A stretch of DNA of 40,432 bases from a bacterium (GCA_029932675.1 JAOZPP010000022.1:1-40432), one strand, 5' to 3'; shown: positions 1-9,586, numbered from the stretch's first letter. Notes: generated by a model not told the origin, from the letters alone. Translations and numbers: made by a program.

Positions 1-155
1 AAGATATTACCATAATACCCAGGGGTGAATGGCAACTTTTTCATAGGTGACCCCAATGGTCTTTCTTATGCTGTTTAAAGAAAGGAGTTGCTTTATTTAT
101 TTGGGTGGCGTAGTCAAAATAGCGAAGTTAACCCTCAAATCTAAAAGGAGGGAAG

Positions 156-3100
156 ATGAAAGGGTTATGTAGGATTACAATAGTGAGCCTGGCCCTGTTA
201 CTTTGTGCTTCATTCGCCGGGGCAAAAGAGTGGCATGTGGGCCCAGGGCAGGAGTATGCTACTATTCAGGCAGCGGTGGATACTGCTAATTCCGGCGATA
301 CAATCACTGTGCATAACGGGACATATAATGAGAATGTGGAGGTGGATAAAGGATTGATGATACGCTCCCTAATGGGACCTGATTCCACGAGGGTCGAAGC
401 AGCAGATTCAAGCGAGTATGTGTTCCGTATAACGGCTGACAGTGTGAGGCTCAATGGATTTACAGTTACAGGAGCAACAAGGAGGGCTGGAATACGAGTT
501 GATAGTCTTGTGCAAAACTGCAAGATTACAGGCAATGTGGTGTTTAATAATTATCACGGCATTTTCTTATACCATGCGAGCAACAATAAAGTCGTAGATA
601 ATACTGTACATTCGGATAGTGCTGTTGGTCTCTACCTGTATTATACATACAATAACATGATCACAGGTAATACTGCAAACTCGAATGGCTACTACGGAAT
701 CTACTTGCGAGAAGCAAGCAATGACACCGTTACAAATAACACTGCAAATTCAAATAACTATCACGGTATCCTCTTATACTCATCGAGTGATAATATGATT
801 ACAGAGAATGTTGTAGATTCAAACAGTTCTGTCGGAATCTTTTTGTTGTATATCCCGGGAAGCAAGATACCTACAAAGATTGGCCTTAACAAGTTAAGCA
901 CTCCAGGGAATTTGGAGTTCCAAACTGGAGTTCCAAACTTGTTTGCAGAAAAGCTTAACAAGTTAAGCACATCAGGTAGTTGCTCAAACAATACTGTCAT
1001 AAATAACACTTTATCGAACAACTGCTGGGGTCTCTATTTATATCTCTCGGATGACAATACGATTTCAAATAATACTATAAATTCCAATGAATGGGGTATC
1101 ACACTGTATCAAACAAGTAACAACACAGTTACTGATAACCAATTCCAGAACTGCGGAATCTGGATGTGGGCTGAGGAAGTCTCTCAATGCAATACGCATA
1201 CAATAGAGGGGAATATAGTAAACGGAAAGCCACTCTATTACTACAAAAATGAAAGCGGCATAACTGTCCCCACTGATGCCGGTGAGGTAATTCTTGCCAA
1301 TTGTACCAATATGAAGGTTGAAAGCATTAATGCATCCTTTGGAACAGATGGTATAGAACTTCTATACACACACGGCTCGACAGTATCAAATAACACTGTA
1401 AATGGCAACGTGTTTGGGATCTATACAACCTTTTCAGATTACAATACTATATCCAACAATACAGCTATGTCAAATGAATATGGGGGAATAAGGTTGGATG
1501 ACGAAAGTGACTATAATACCGTGTCATATAATACAATTACTTCAACCGATACAATAGGGGCAGGACTACATGTGTGTTGGGGCAGTAGTAATAATATAGT
1601 CTCAGACAATACCGTCACTTTTAGCAAACGCAACGGTATCTGGATAGGGAGGCTTTCCACCAATAACATAATTCCAACCGGTAACACCATCCAAAATAAT
1701 ACAGTCACCTCAAATGATGAAAATGGGATATGCCTTACAGATAGCGCTATGAGCAATAGCCTGCTGAATAACAATATATCCAGTAGCGGATTTAACGGTA
1801 TTGCAATGCACCATTCACATAACAATACAATAAGGGCTAATACTCTACACTCGAATACTGACAACGGCATTTGGATGGATCCTTCCAACGGTAACACGAT
1901 TACGGACAATATCATCCGAAATAATGGTGCTTCTGGCATCGGCATGCATGCCTCAAACAACAACTCTATCAAGAACAACACTACAAACTCCAATGAGGGT
2001 GACGGCATCTGGACGGGATCTTCTTACAACAATCTCATTGAGGGCAATGAAGCTGATTCTAATTGCCAACACGGGATTTGCCTTTCAGACAACAGTGGAA
2101 ATAACAATGTGCTGAATAACAATGTGTCGAATAACGACGATGGCATTGGATTAAGAGAAAATGCTAATTGCAATAGAATAAGCGATAATACTGCTGAATC
2201 AAACACCTGGAGCGGTATTTATGTTAACTCTTCCAGCAGTGATACTATCTCCCACAACATAGTTACATTGAATAGTGGGGTGGGGGGGATTGAAATATCT
2301 GATGGCAGTGAGTATAATGTAGTCTCGGGTAATATTGCTGCCCACAATGGAGGAGGCGGGATCAGTGTTAATTCCAGCAGTAATAATACAATTATCGACA
2401 ACAGTGCATGTGGTAATAGTTGTAACGGAATCGGATTGGGAACCTCCCATAACAACCTATTTAATACTAATATAGCCGACTCAAACGAGTATAATGGGAT
2501 TTGCCTCGTGAATAATTGTACGGACAATACCATAATAAATAATACCCTGAGATACAACAATGCTAACGGTATTGGTATACACTGGAAGTCGTCCAATAAC
2601 TTCTTTGAGGATAATCAAATATGGGGCAATATTGATGCAGGAATATGCGTGTCAGATACATCGGACAGTAATACATTCACAGGAAACCTGATTACAGAAA
2701 ATAATGATGCTGGTATCAACATCGGGAGTTATTCATTCTACAATAGAATTTACCTCAATGACCTTGTAGCCAATAATGGGAATGCCTATGTTGACCCTAC
2801 CTCCCTGAACAATGTATGGAACTCTCCGGAGACAACCTATACTTACCGCGATAGTACATATACAAACTGTCTTGGCAACTACTGGGGTGATTACACAGGA
2901 AGCGATGCCAATGGAGACGGGATAGGAGAAACTCCCTATGATATACTGGAGGAGAATCACGATTACTACCCACTCGTGGAGCCTGCAGACAGCTTTGAAA
3001 TAGAAGGCATAAAGGAGCAAAACGGTTCTCGTCCTATCCCTTATGTCTTCCACCTTGCCCAGAACTACCCTAATCCATTTAACCCGATTACCAAGATCAA

Positions 3101-3305
3101 GTATACTCTACCCAAAGATTGTTATGTTAAGCTAACTATCTACAACATCCTTGGCCAGAGGGTGGCGAGTTTGGTTGATGAAAAGCAGAGGGCGGGATAC
3201 AAAACCGTTAGGTGGGATGCGGGGGTGCTTTCCAGTGGAATTTACTTCTATCGGCTTCAGGCGGGGGATTTTGTGCAGACGAGGAAGATGGCGCTAATCA
3301 GATAG
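156..3305 (+). CDS. Secreted right-handed beta-helix (NosD/CASH-like) protein with type IX-like sorting domain
   Basis: A 1049-residue exported protein. Residues 1-23 form a signal peptide (KGLCR, hydrophobic core, cleavage near AGA|KEW). Residues about 30-930 are many imperfect 22-24 residue turns of the type GIxLxxSSNNTIxxNTxxxN, the hallmark of NosD/CASH parallel beta-helices, often carbohydrate-binding or surface proteins. The last 80 or so residues, starting near [12 protein letters not shown] and ending in GIYFYRLQAGDF..TRKMALIR, are a Por/T9SS type A sorting domain, so export to the cell surface is likely. AAAAGGAGGGAAG just before the ATG is a good ribosome binding site. Residues about 232-275 do not fit the helix repeat and coincide with palindromic DNA (885-970), so they look like an in-frame insertion. 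No catalytic residues could be assigned and the ligand is unknown. It appears monocistronic. Confidence 0.9.
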   Translation: MKGLCRITIVSLALLLCASFAGAKEWHVGPGQEYATIQAAVDTANSGDTITVHNGTYNENVEVDKGLMIRSLMGPDSTRVEAADSSEYVFRITADSVRLNGFTVTGATRRAGIRVDSLVQNCKITGNVVFNNYHGIFLYHASNNKVVDNTVHSDSAVGLYLYYTYNNMITGNTANSNGYYGIYLREASNDTVTNNTANSNNYHGILLYSSSDNMITENVVDSNSSVGIFLLYIPGSKIPTKIGLNKLSTPGNLEFQTGVPNLFAEKLNKLSTSGSCSNNTVINNTLSNNCWGLYLYLSDDNTISNNTINSNEWGITLYQTSNNTVTDNQFQNCGIWMWAEEVSQCNTHTIEGNIVNGKPLYYYKNESGITVPTDAGEVILANCTNMKVESINASFGTDGIELLYTHGSTVSNNTVNGNVFGIYTTFSDYNTISNNTAMSNEYGGIRLDDESDYNTVSYNTITSTDTIGAGLHVCWGSSNNIVSDNTVTFSKRNGIWIGRLSTNNIIPTGNTIQNNTVTSNDENGICLTDSAMSNSLLNNNISSSGFNGIAMHHSHNNTIRANTLHSNTDNGIWMDPSNGNTITDNIIRNNGASGIGMHASNNNSIKNNTTNSNEGDGIWTGSSYNNLIEGNEADSNCQHGICLSDNSGNNNVLNNNVSNNDDGIGLRENANCNRISDNTAESNTWSGIYVNSSSSDTISHNIVTLNSGVGGIEISDGSEYNVVSGNIAAHNGGGGISVNSSSNNTIIDNSACGNSCNGIGLGTSHNNLFNTNIADSNEYNGICLVNNCTDNTIINNTLRYNNANGIGIHWKSSNNFFEDNQIWGNIDAGICVSDTSDSNTFTGNLITENNDAGINIGSYSFYNRIYLNDLVANNGNAYVDPTSLNNVWNSPETTYTYRDSTYTNCLGNYWGDYTGSDANGDGIGETPYDILEENHDYYPLVEPADSFEIEGIKEQNGSRPIPYVFHLAQNYPNPFNPITKIKYTLPKDCYVKLTIYNILGQRVASLVDEKQRAGYKTVRWDAGVLSSGIYFYRLQAGDFVQTRKMALIR
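885..970. repeat. Palindromic repeat insertion inside the beta-helix gene
   Basis: CTTAACAAGTTAAGCAC occurs at 885-901 and again at 954-970, and its core CTTAAC-AA-GTTAAG is itself a palindrome. Between them the 13-mer GGAGTTCCAAACT stands twice in tandem (914-926 and 927-939) and contains a TTGGAGTTCCAA palindrome. The encoded residues interrupt the SSNNT-type helix turns, and the reading frame continues afterwards. I infer an in-frame insertion of a hairpin element of roughly 130-140 bp (about 849-980). Confidence 0.7.
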
Positions 3306-3378
3306 AGACGAAAGGCGGAAATCTGAAAATGGAAAAGTCCAGAGCCGTGGTTCGTTGCTTGTGGATCATAGATCGATC

Positions 3379-3582
3379 CTGTCAGGTCAGGAGCCTGACA
3401 GCACAATTGAGTGCGTCAACTCCTGTTGACACAAGCTGGGACAGGAGTCACAGCACTCCAAATGGGCTAAGGCCCAGAAGAGGTTACCCCCAAGCTAAAG
3501 CTGGGTAGAAAAGCCTTAGGAACGGAGCCCCAGCTCTGTCCGAAAGTATTTCCCTGAACCGTCAGAACCCCGATTCTGACGG
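3379..3582. repeat. Hairpin-repeat cluster in the gene-free stretch 3306-3655
   Basis: This stretch has no convincing gene. Visible hairpins are CTGTCAGG/CCTGACAG (3379-3401), GTCAAC-TCCT-GTTGAC (3415-3430), GGGC/GCCC around 3467-3476, an AGCTAAAGCT stem near 3494-3508, and CCGTCAGAA/TTCTGACGG (3559-3582). Read on the minus strand, about 3405-3515 has the same order of stems and the same linker (TTTGGAGTG, TGTGACTCCTGTC) as the cluster at 33925-34020, so it is an inverted copy of that composite element. Confidence 0.75.
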
Positions 3583-3646
3583 CAGAGGTGACAGAAGAGG
3601 GCTTCCAACCACCTCATAAGCTGTAGGGTCAAATAGCTAACATAGG

Positions 3647-3665
3647 CCCCCTCTCTTAGAGGGGG
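3647..3665 (-). terminator. Stem-loop over the pccB stop codon
   Basis: CCCCCTCT (3647-3654) and AGAGGGGG (3658-3665) form an 8-bp stem with a 3-nt loop that contains the TAA stop of the carboxyltransferase gene. It lies where a terminator is expected for the minus-strand gene. No T-run follows, so it may instead protect the mRNA end. Confidence 0.35.
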
Positions 3666-5200
3666 ATGTTTCCGTGTTTCTTGGGGGGATTGGTGTCCCT
3701 CTTGTTCTCGATGAATTCAAGGGCCTCGATTAGCCTACGCCTCGTATCCCGGGGGGGGATTACATCGTCTATGTAGCCCTTGCTGGCAGTTATATAGGGG
3801 TTGGCAAATTTTTCCGTGTATTCCTTGACCAACTTTGACTTCAGGGCTTGGGGATCCTTTGCCTCTTTAAGTCGCTTCCTGTAAAGTATATTGACCGCAC
3901 CATCTGGGCCCATAACCGCAATCTCCCCGCTCGGCCAGGCGAAGTTGACATCTGCACGGGTATGTTTGGAGTTCATCACGCAATAGGCCCCTCCGTAGGC
4001 CTTCCTGGTAATCACTGTTAATCGGGGAACAGTAGCTTCACAGAAGGCATAAAGCAGCTTGGCACCATTTTTTATCACGCCACCCCATTCCTGAGCAGTG
4101 CCGGGGAGGAAACCAGGGACATCGACGAAGGTGACAATTGGTATATTGAAGCAATCACAGAATCTTACAAATCTGGCTCCCTTTGCCGCTGAGTTTATGT
4201 CCAGCACACCGGCAAGCACCGCTGGCTGGTTGGCCACTATGCCCACTGACCGGCCACCAAGCCTGGCAAATCCCACGATGAGGTTCTTGGCAAAGTGGGC
4301 GTGCACCTCCAAGAATTTTCCATCATCTATTACCCTTTTAATCACTTCCACCATATCATAGGGCTGAATCGGACTGGCCGGCACAATGGAGTCAAGCTCG
4401 GGGTCGCTCCGATTAGGGTCATCAGTGCATTCAACCATTGGTGGATCTTCAAGGTTGTTTTGCGGAATGTAACTTAAGAGCTCCTTAATTAGCTCTATAC
4501 ACTCGACTTCAGAGTTAGCAGCAAAATGGGCCACTCCAGACTTTTCATTATGCACCATAGCGCCCCCAAGCTCCTGAAATGTGACATCCTCATGGGTGGC
4601 AGCCTTAACCACATCCGGCCCGGTCAAAAACATATAAGAGGTCTCCTTTACCATAAACACAAAATCGGTCATTGCCGGAGAGTAGACTGCCCCACCGGCG
4701 CAGGGCCCCATTATGGCTGAAATCTGAGGGACAACTCCAGAGGAAAGGACATTGCGGAGGAATACATCTGTGTAACCAGCGAGTGAGTCAACCCCTTCCT
4801 GAATCCGGGCCCCACCTGAATCTTTTATGCCAATTATGGGGCATCCCCCCTTCATCGCCATATCCTGTAACTTGCATACCTTTTCTGCATAAGCCTTGGA
4901 GAGTGAGCCCCCGAATACGGTGAAGTCCTCGGAAAATACATAAACCTGCCTTCCGTTAACCCTTCCATATCCGGTTACCACCCCATCCCCCAGTATCTTC
5001 CGCTTATCCATATCAAAGTCGGTGCATCTGTGGGTGACAAACATATCCGTCTCCCGGAAACTGCCCTTATCAAGCAACAAATCGATCCTCTCCCGGGCGG
5101 TGAGCTTGCCACCGGCATGCTGCTTATCTATCCTCTCCTTACCCCCTCCGAGGAGGGCCTGCCTCCTTAGAGCCTCCAGTTCTTTAAGCTTATCTTCCAT
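3656..5200 (-). CDS. pccB: Acyl-CoA carboxylase carboxyltransferase (propionyl-CoA carboxylase beta / methylmalonyl-CoA decarboxylase alpha type)
   Basis: A 514-residue biotin-dependent carboxyltransferase that moves CO2 between carboxybiotin and propionyl-CoA or related acyl-CoAs. The N-terminus has [13 protein letters not shown], followed by the crotonase-fold oxyanion regions [18 protein letters not shown] and [12 protein letters not shown]. The C-terminal half has [25 protein letters not shown] and [15 protein letters not shown], and the length is normal for PccB/MmdA. An upstream extension of 16 codons is open, but AGGTGAGG just before the ATG at 5200 decides for MEDKLKEL. No biotin carboxylase or biotin carrier gene is in the window, so carboxylase and decarboxylase roles cannot be separated. 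The mutase genes beyond the toxin-antitoxin pair and MeaB further on suggest the propionyl-/methylmalonyl-CoA pathway. Confidence 0.9.
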   Translation of the reverse strand: MEDKLKELEALRRQALLGGGKERIDKQHAGGKLTARERIDLLLDKGSFRETDMFVTHRCTDFDMDKRKILGDGVVTGYGRVNGRQVYVFSEDFTVFGGSLSKAYAEKVCKLQDMAMKGGCPIIGIKDSGGARIQEGVDSLAGYTDVFLRNVLSSGVVPQISAIMGPCAGGAVYSPAMTDFVFMVKETSYMFLTGPDVVKAATHEDVTFQELGGAMVHNEKSGVAHFAANSEVECIELIKELLSYIPQNNLEDPPMVECTDDPNRSDPELDSIVPASPIQPYDMVEVIKRVIDDGKFLEVHAHFAKNLIVGFARLGGRSVGIVANQPAVLAGVLDINSAAKGARFVRFCDCFNIPIVTFVDVPGFLPGTAQEWGGVIKNGAKLLYAFCEATVPRLTVITRKAYGGAYCVMNSKHTRADVNFAWPSGEIAVMGPDGAVNILYRKRLKEAKDPQALKSKLVKEYTEKFANPYITASKGYIDDVIPPRDTRRRLIEALEFIENKRDTNPPKKHGNIPL

Positions 5201-5647
5201 TGCCCTCACCTGATAAAATCGGCCTTTTCTATCCCAAAACGGGCTCACCCAAATTGTTCACAGCAGATGGGCTCCCTTAAATAAAGGCGAGCTTGGGGAT
5301 ACGCTGATATCTATTTTAACGGGGTGAACACAGATTTCACAAATTAACCCGCTCTATTCATAACTTGCCGCTATTCATCCTCAACCACTGTGGCTGCCCC
5401 TTTGTAGGGACTCCGCCTTAGGGGAGTCCGAAAGGGCGAACAGACCTCTCAACCTCCGATAAATTCCGGTCTGTCTCTACGGGTGATACGAAAACTCCTA
5501 GATAACAAATTCAGTGCGAATAATCGGGCCAAAAACAAGATCTTGCAAAAGGGTAGTAGAAATATCTTTTGTCGACGAATCTCCTGTCCTGTTACAGGTC
5601 TTAAGTATACTCAAGCATCTACCGCAGCGTTAGCGGAAACTGGTAGG
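5201..5647. other. Gene-free stretch with a possible promoter and hairpins
   Basis: No gene is supported here. A possible minus-strand promoter for the carboxyltransferase gene is TTGTGA (5337-5342), 18 nt, TAAAAT (5313-5318), which is only fair. Hairpins include GGACTCC/GGAGTCC (5408-5429), ACAGACC/GGTCTGT (5440-5474) and CTACCGC..GCGG..GGTAG (about 5619-5646), the last directly beside the end of the DUF5615 reading frame. Confidence 0.5.
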
Positions 5648-6189
5648 CTATTCGCTTGCTCGCAAAGGGAGAAAACGCATCCGAATTCGCCCCTCGGCCA
5701 CACTCATGATCACGCCTCTCTCAAGGGTTTCCCCATGCTGCTCAATAATGCTTTTTAAGTAACGGTTGACCCTCTCAGAACGCATGTTGCGTAGGCGAAA
5801 CACAACAACACTGGGCAATTGGGCTCCACTCGCTGCTATCAACTCCCCGAAGTCCAAATCATGGGTCAGGAGAATACTCCTTTCTTCCCGTGCTTTTGTT
5901 AGAATCGCCGCATCCTCTAAGCGGTAAAGGCCCTCCTCGTAGAGATGCACCGCCTCATGCCCAAGTTCCCGAAGAAAAGCCACCGTTTTTAGAGAGATCC
6001 CCATAGAACTTAGCTCCCTTGCGGTCGCTAACTTCTCCAGAGGGCCTCACCGGCCCTATGGCGCTCCGCAATCCTATGCCAGCTCGGATTGCTCCGCTGT
6101 CACCCTTGAAGGGGGCATACCCCCTTCAAGCATCCCCCTACGTTTCGGAATTTCTTAGAAATTCCGAAACGTTCAGCCAGAAATTTCAT
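5648..6189 (-). pseudogene. DUF5615 PIN-like toxin, interrupted after codon 6 by a hairpin element
   Basis: The long part (5648-6004) encodes GISLKTVAFLRELGHEAVHL, then EERSILLTHDLDFGELIA and PSVVVFRLRNM, typical of DUF5615 (Mut7-C/PIN-like) proteins paired with DUF433. The family normally starts MKFLAD.GIS, and exactly such a start (MKFLAE) lies at 6189-6172, with its ATG overlapping the antitoxin TGA (ATGA). About 167 bp of hairpins then follow, with an in-frame stop, before the frame resumes at ATGGGGATCTC (6004). So the gene has been split by an insertion. AAGGGAG about 8 nt before the ATG at 6004 could allow translation to restart, but the product would lack the first beta strand and its acidic residue (D of LAD). 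The C-terminal residues RASE run into another hairpin. It is probably inactive. Confidence 0.75.
6005..6171. repeat. Multi-hairpin insertion in the DUF5615 gene
   Basis: Read on the minus strand, the insert begins with the perfect palindrome CGTTTCGGAATTTC-TAA-GAAATTCCGAAACG (6141-6171). It continues with CTTGAAGGGGG/CCCCCTTCAAG around a TATG loop, a GCAATCC/GGATTGC pair, GGGCC/GGCCC, and finally TTAGC..GCTAA next to the resumed reading frame. GAAC at one end and GTTC at the other may be terminal inverted repeats. No target duplication is obvious and no protein is encoded. The boundaries are inferred from where the toxin frame breaks. Confidence 0.7.
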
Positions 6190-6455
6190 GCCGTGGCTGG
6201 CTCCAAAGCGTAGAGGGCCTCCTCGGCCAACCACGCCGCATACCGTAAGGCCTGGTAGATATCTTCTGGCTCCAGGTAGGGATAAGCTTCGGTGATCTCT
6301 TCTACGGTCATTCCATTGGCGACCAGATTCAAAACCAAAGAGACGGTCACCCGCATCCCCCGAATGCAAGCTCGCCCCCCCATCACATTGGGGTCGAAGG
6401 TTATACGGTCAAATCCCGGTACTGAAATCCTCTTTGCTATAGACTCTTTCCTCAT
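6186..6455 (-). CDS. DUF433 antitoxin
   Basis: An 89-residue DUF433 protein, the usual partner of DUF5615 PIN-like toxins. The diagnostic core GRACIRGMRVTVSLVLNL followed by MTVEEITEAYPYLEPEDIYQALRYAAW is complete; this family forms an HTH-like fold thought to bind DNA and neutralise the toxin. GTG at 6470 and ATG at 6461 are possible starts, but AAGGG at a 7-nt spacing favours the ATG at 6455 (MRKESIAKR). The stop overlaps the original toxin ATG as ATGA, showing translational coupling before the toxin was broken. An ACAGAG/CTCTGT inverted repeat (6469-6490) just upstream could be its operator. The antitoxin is intact although the toxin is disrupted. Confidence 0.85.
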   Translation of the reverse strand: MRKESIAKRISVPGFDRITFDPNVMGGRACIRGMRVTVSLVLNLVANGMTVEEITEAYPYLEPEDIYQALRYAAWLAEEALYALEPATA

Positions 6456-6582
6456 AGTCATACCCTTCACAGAGTTTACTTACCCTCTGTAATAGCAGAG
6501 CTATATTGCACGTGGTGGACCTAATAAAACTCAAGTTAATTATCTAAGGGTCGGTACCATAAGATGGTTGTATCAACACCGC

Positions 6583-6683
6583 CCCTATATTTCTACCCGA
6601 CTTTCCCAACCCGTTCCGGTTCAGGACGGGTAGTCGGGGTCTTTAAGGCTTCAGCCCCATAGAGGGGGCCTAAAGGCCCTCAA
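6583..6683. repeat. Composite hairpin element
   Basis: CCCGACT (about 6597) pairs with AGTCGGGG (about 6632), and the loop holds a second hairpin CCCGT..GGACGGG. GGGGTC..GCCCC and GGGCCTAAAGGCCC follow. This repeats the order of stems seen at 32483-32573 and 33931-34064. It lies between the DUF433 gene and the end of the MBL hydrolase gene. Confidence 0.6.
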
Positions 6684-6696
6684 ATCTTCCCTTTGT

Positions 6697-7530
6697 TTAA
6701 GGGATGGGGTCCAACCTCAATTTGTCCCCCTCCTGGCTTAGGTAGCCCATACCGACCTGCGGATCATGTTCAAAGACGAGCAGCCAGCGCTCATTAAGTG
6801 CTCTATTTAATAGCTCCTTCTTTTTCTTCATTGTATCGAGGGGATAGAGATCGTAACCCATCACCCAGGGGGTCTTCAGGTGTGATGTCGTGGGAACCAG
6901 ATCCCCTAAGTAAAGGGCCTTCTTGCCCTTCGATTCCAGCAGCACCACTTGATGATTAGGGGTGTGCCCCCCGGTAACCATAACCCTCACCCCAGGGAGG
7001 AGCTCCCTTTCCCCCTCGATCAGCTCAAGTAGCCCTGCCTCTTGAATAGGGATTAGATTTTCTTTTAAATAACTTGCCCGAGTTCGTTCATTGGGACTTA
7101 TAGCATCCTCCCACTCCCCGCGTTGAATTATGTATCTTGCCTTGGGAAATGAAGGGACGATCTCCCCCCCTCCCCAACGGGTATTGCCCCCCGCATGGTC
7201 GAAATGGAGGTGGGTATTTATCACCATGTCTATCTCCTCCGCCCCCACCCCAACCCTCTGCAAGGAATCCAACAAACCGTTAGGTCTTTTGATCCTAAAC
7301 CTCTCCCTAAACTTCTCATCGAACTTGTCCCCAATACCTGTATCGACAAGTATCTTCTTACCCTCGATTTGAATTAAAAGGCAGTTCAGTCCAAGCTCAA
7401 TTCGATTCCATTCATCCGCGGGGTTGAGCTTATTCCAAACCGCCTTAGGAACCACCCCAAACATCGCCCCCCCATCCAGCCAAAAGGTCCCATCAGAGTG
7501 GAGGGAAATCTCCAGATCGCCTAATTTCAT
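6697..7530 (-). CDS. MBL-fold metallo-hydrolase
   Basis: A 277-residue metallo-beta-lactamase-fold hydrolase of the lactonase/thioesterase-like group, cytoplasmic (no signal peptide). The zinc motif HLHFDH is at residues 107-112 (H107, H109, D111, H112), followed by the third metal histidine in GGHTPNH, the bridging aspartate in YLGD, and a last histidine in FEHDPQ. The ATG overlaps the stop of the B12-binding mutase subunit as ATGA, so it is translated with the mutase. That coupling suggests a role linked to acyl-CoA or mutase metabolism, perhaps a thioesterase or clean-up hydrolase, but the substrate cannot be told from sequence. Confidence 0.85.
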   Translation of the reverse strand: MKLGDLEISLHSDGTFWLDGGAMFGVVPKAVWNKLNPADEWNRIELGLNCLLIQIEGKKILVDTGIGDKFDEKFRERFRIKRPNGLLDSLQRVGVGAEEIDMVINTHLHFDHAGGNTRWGGGEIVPSFPKARYIIQRGEWEDAISPNERTRASYLKENLIPIQEAGLLELIEGERELLPGVRVMVTGGHTPNHQVVLLESKGKKALYLGDLVPTTSHLKTPWVMGYDLYPLDTMKKKKELLNRALNERWLLVFEHDPQVGMGYLSQEGDKLRLDPIP

Positions 7531-7922
7531 CTCTTTACCGTCTCCTTAATCCATTCCACTATCTCCGTGGTCGGTGTCCCTGGGCCAAAGAGCTTCTTTA
7601 CCCCAAGCCTCTCTAACTTCTCCATGTCTTCCTTGGGGATTATACCGCCGCCGGAGACGATTATATGGCCTGCTCCTTTCTCCTGAAGCAACTTGAGGAT
7701 CCGCGGAAATATGGTCATATGAGCCCCGGAGAGGATGGATATACCAATGAGGTCAACATCCTCCTGAATTGCTGCTTCCACAATCTGTTCAGGTGTCTGA
7801 TGGAGACCAGTATATATAACCTCCATACCCGCATCTCTGAGGGCAGCGGCCACCACCTTTGCTCCTCTATCATGGCCATCAAGGCCAGGTTTGGCCACCA
7901 AGACCCTTATCTTTCCCTCCAT
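7527..7922 (-). CDS. Methylmalonyl-CoA mutase B12-binding (small/C-terminal) subunit
   Basis: A 131-residue cobalamin-binding subunit of a split acyl-CoA mutase. The base-off/His-on motif D15-G-H17-D-R-G20 (in [14 protein letters not shown]) binds the cobalt through H17; the nucleotide-tail pocket residues SGG (in IIVSGGGII) and GPGTP are present. A TTG at 7943 extends the frame, but AAGGGGGAG just before the ATG at 7922 fixes the start. It lies directly downstream of the catalytic subunit gene and overlaps the MBL gene by ATGA. The protein carries adenosylcobalamin for radical rearrangement together with the large subunit. Confidence 0.93.
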   Translation of the reverse strand: MEGKIRVLVAKPGLDGHDRGAKVVAAALRDAGMEVIYTGLHQTPEQIVEAAIQEDVDLIGISILSGAHMTIFPRILKLLQEKGAGHIIVSGGGIIPKEDMEKLERLGVKKLFGPGTPTTEIVEWIKETVKR

Positions 7923-7939
7923 ATCTCCCCCTTGGCTAA

Positions 7940-9586
7940 TCAAAATATGATTGGCTCCTCATACTCGCCAAATTCCTCCTTCAAGACCCCGCACATCTCA
8001 CCGAGGGTAGCGTAAGCCCGCACAGCGTCAAGTATTCTGGGCATAAGGTTGGCTCCATTATGTGCTGCCCGCCTTAGCTCCCTCAGGCTTTCTTTAACCT
8101 TCTGATTATTTCTCTCCTTCCGAACTTCGTTCAGCCTTTCGATCTGATGCCTCTCCACCTCTGGTCGAATCTTGAGCAGTTCTATTTTAGGCTCCTCCTC
8201 CTCAATGAAGTCATTCACCCCCACAACGATCTTTTGCCTCTTTTCTACATCCCTTTGATACCGATAAGCAGACTCAGCAATTTCCCGTTGAAAGAAACCG
8301 GTCTCTATCGCCGGAATCACTCCACCTAATGAGTCGATCCTCTCAAAGTATTTGTAAGCCTGCTCTTCAAGCCTGTTGGTCAATGCCTCTACATAGTAGG
8401 AACCCCCCAGGGGGTCAATAGTGTTGGCTACCCCAGTCTCGTGGGCAAGAAGCTGCTGAGTCCTTAGGGCAATCTTCACTGCCTTCTCTGTGGGGAGGGC
8501 ATAGGTCTCATCCATCGAGTTGGTGTGCAAACTCTGGGTCCCCCCAAGAACTGCTGCCAATGCCTGAAAGGCTACTCTAACGATGTTGTTCTCTGGCTGT
8601 TGAGCCGTCAAAGTGCAACCCGCGGTTTGGGTATGGAATCTCATCAGCCAAGACCTGGGATCTTTTGCCCCATAGCGGTTCCGCATCTCCCTTGCCCATA
8701 TGCGTCTGGCAGCCCTATACTTGGCTATCTCCTCGAAGAAATCGAGGTGGGAATTGAAAAAGAAGGAAAGTCGGGGGGCAAACTTATCTACTGGAATACC
8801 AGCCTTGATCCCATAATCAACATAGGTGAACCCGTTTGCCAAGGTAAAGGCAAGTTCCTGGACCGCTGTAGCTCCAGCCTCCCTTATGTGGTAACCGGAG
8901 ATGGAGATGGTGTTCCACTTGGGAACCCGTTCTGAACAATAGCTGAGTATGTCCGTAATGATTCGCATCGAAGGCTCTGGCGGATATATCCAAGTTTTCT
9001 GCGCCTGATATTCCTTGAGCATGTCATTCTGGATGGTTCCAGTGAGACGCTCTGAGGGAACACCTTGCTTTTCGCCCACAGCTATATACATCGCGAGTAA
9101 CATCGCCGCAGGAGGGTTTATGGTCATCGATGTGGAGATGCTCTCCAGTGGGATTCCATCGAATATTATCTCCATATCACGGAGCGTATCTACTGCCACC
9201 CCACACCGACCCACTTCCCCTGCCGAAAATGGGTCATCCGAATCCCGACCATAAAGGGTAGGAAAGTCAAAAGCGACTGAAAGGCCTGTCTGCCCATGCT
9301 CCAAAAGATATTTATACCTCCTATTTGTGTCTTCTGGAGTGCCAAACCCGGAGAATTGACGCATAGTCCACAGTTTCCCCCTGTACATATTCACGTATAC
9401 CCCCCGGGTAAAGGGGTATTTACCCGGAAAGCCAAGATCACGCAAATAATCTAAGTGCTTGATCTCCTCCGGGGTGTACAAAATATCCACTGGTTCCCCT
9501 GAGACCGTCTCAAATCGATAACTTCTCTCTTTAAAATTATTTACCTCCCTATTCCAATCATCTCTGGCTTTCTTTATCTCGCTCAT
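7940..9586 (-). CDS. mcmA: Methylmalonyl-CoA mutase-type catalytic (large) subunit
   Basis: A 548-residue TIM-barrel subunit of an adenosylcobalamin-dependent acyl-CoA mutase, most likely (R)-methylmalonyl-CoA to succinyl-CoA. Seen are [49 protein letters not shown] and [10 protein letters not shown] (catalytic His region). The carboxylate-binding Arg of methylmalonyl-CoA mutases (R207 in Propionibacterium numbering) is present as R208, but the Tyr89 position is Phe (F78), as in isobutyryl-CoA mutases. So methylmalonyl-CoA is the best guess, with some doubt about substrate range. The start [11 protein letters not shown] has GGGGAGGAG upstream and a promoter close by (9611-9638). The B12-binding half is a separate gene just downstream, as in archaea and many anaerobes. 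MeaB at 20.6-21.5 kb would serve it. Confidence 0.93.
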   Translation of the reverse strand: MSEIKKARDDWNREVNNFKERSYRFETVSGEPVDILYTPEEIKHLDYLRDLGFPGKYPFTRGVYVNMYRGKLWTMRQFSGFGTPEDTNRRYKYLLEHGQTGLSVAFDFPTLYGRDSDDPFSAGEVGRCGVAVDTLRDMEIIFDGIPLESISTSMTINPPAAMLLAMYIAVGEKQGVPSERLTGTIQNDMLKEYQAQKTWIYPPEPSMRIITDILSYCSERVPKWNTISISGYHIREAGATAVQELAFTLANGFTYVDYGIKAGIPVDKFAPRLSFFFNSHLDFFEEIAKYRAARRIWAREMRNRYGAKDPRSWLMRFHTQTAGCTLTAQQPENNIVRVAFQALAAVLGGTQSLHTNSMDETYALPTEKAVKIALRTQQLLAHETGVANTIDPLGGSYYVEALTNRLEEQAYKYFERIDSLGGVIPAIETGFFQREIAESAYRYQRDVEKRQKIVVGVNDFIEEEEPKIELLKIRPEVERHQIERLNEVRKERNNQKVKESLRELRRAAHNGANLMPRILDAVRAYATLGEMCGVLKEEFGEYEEPIIF

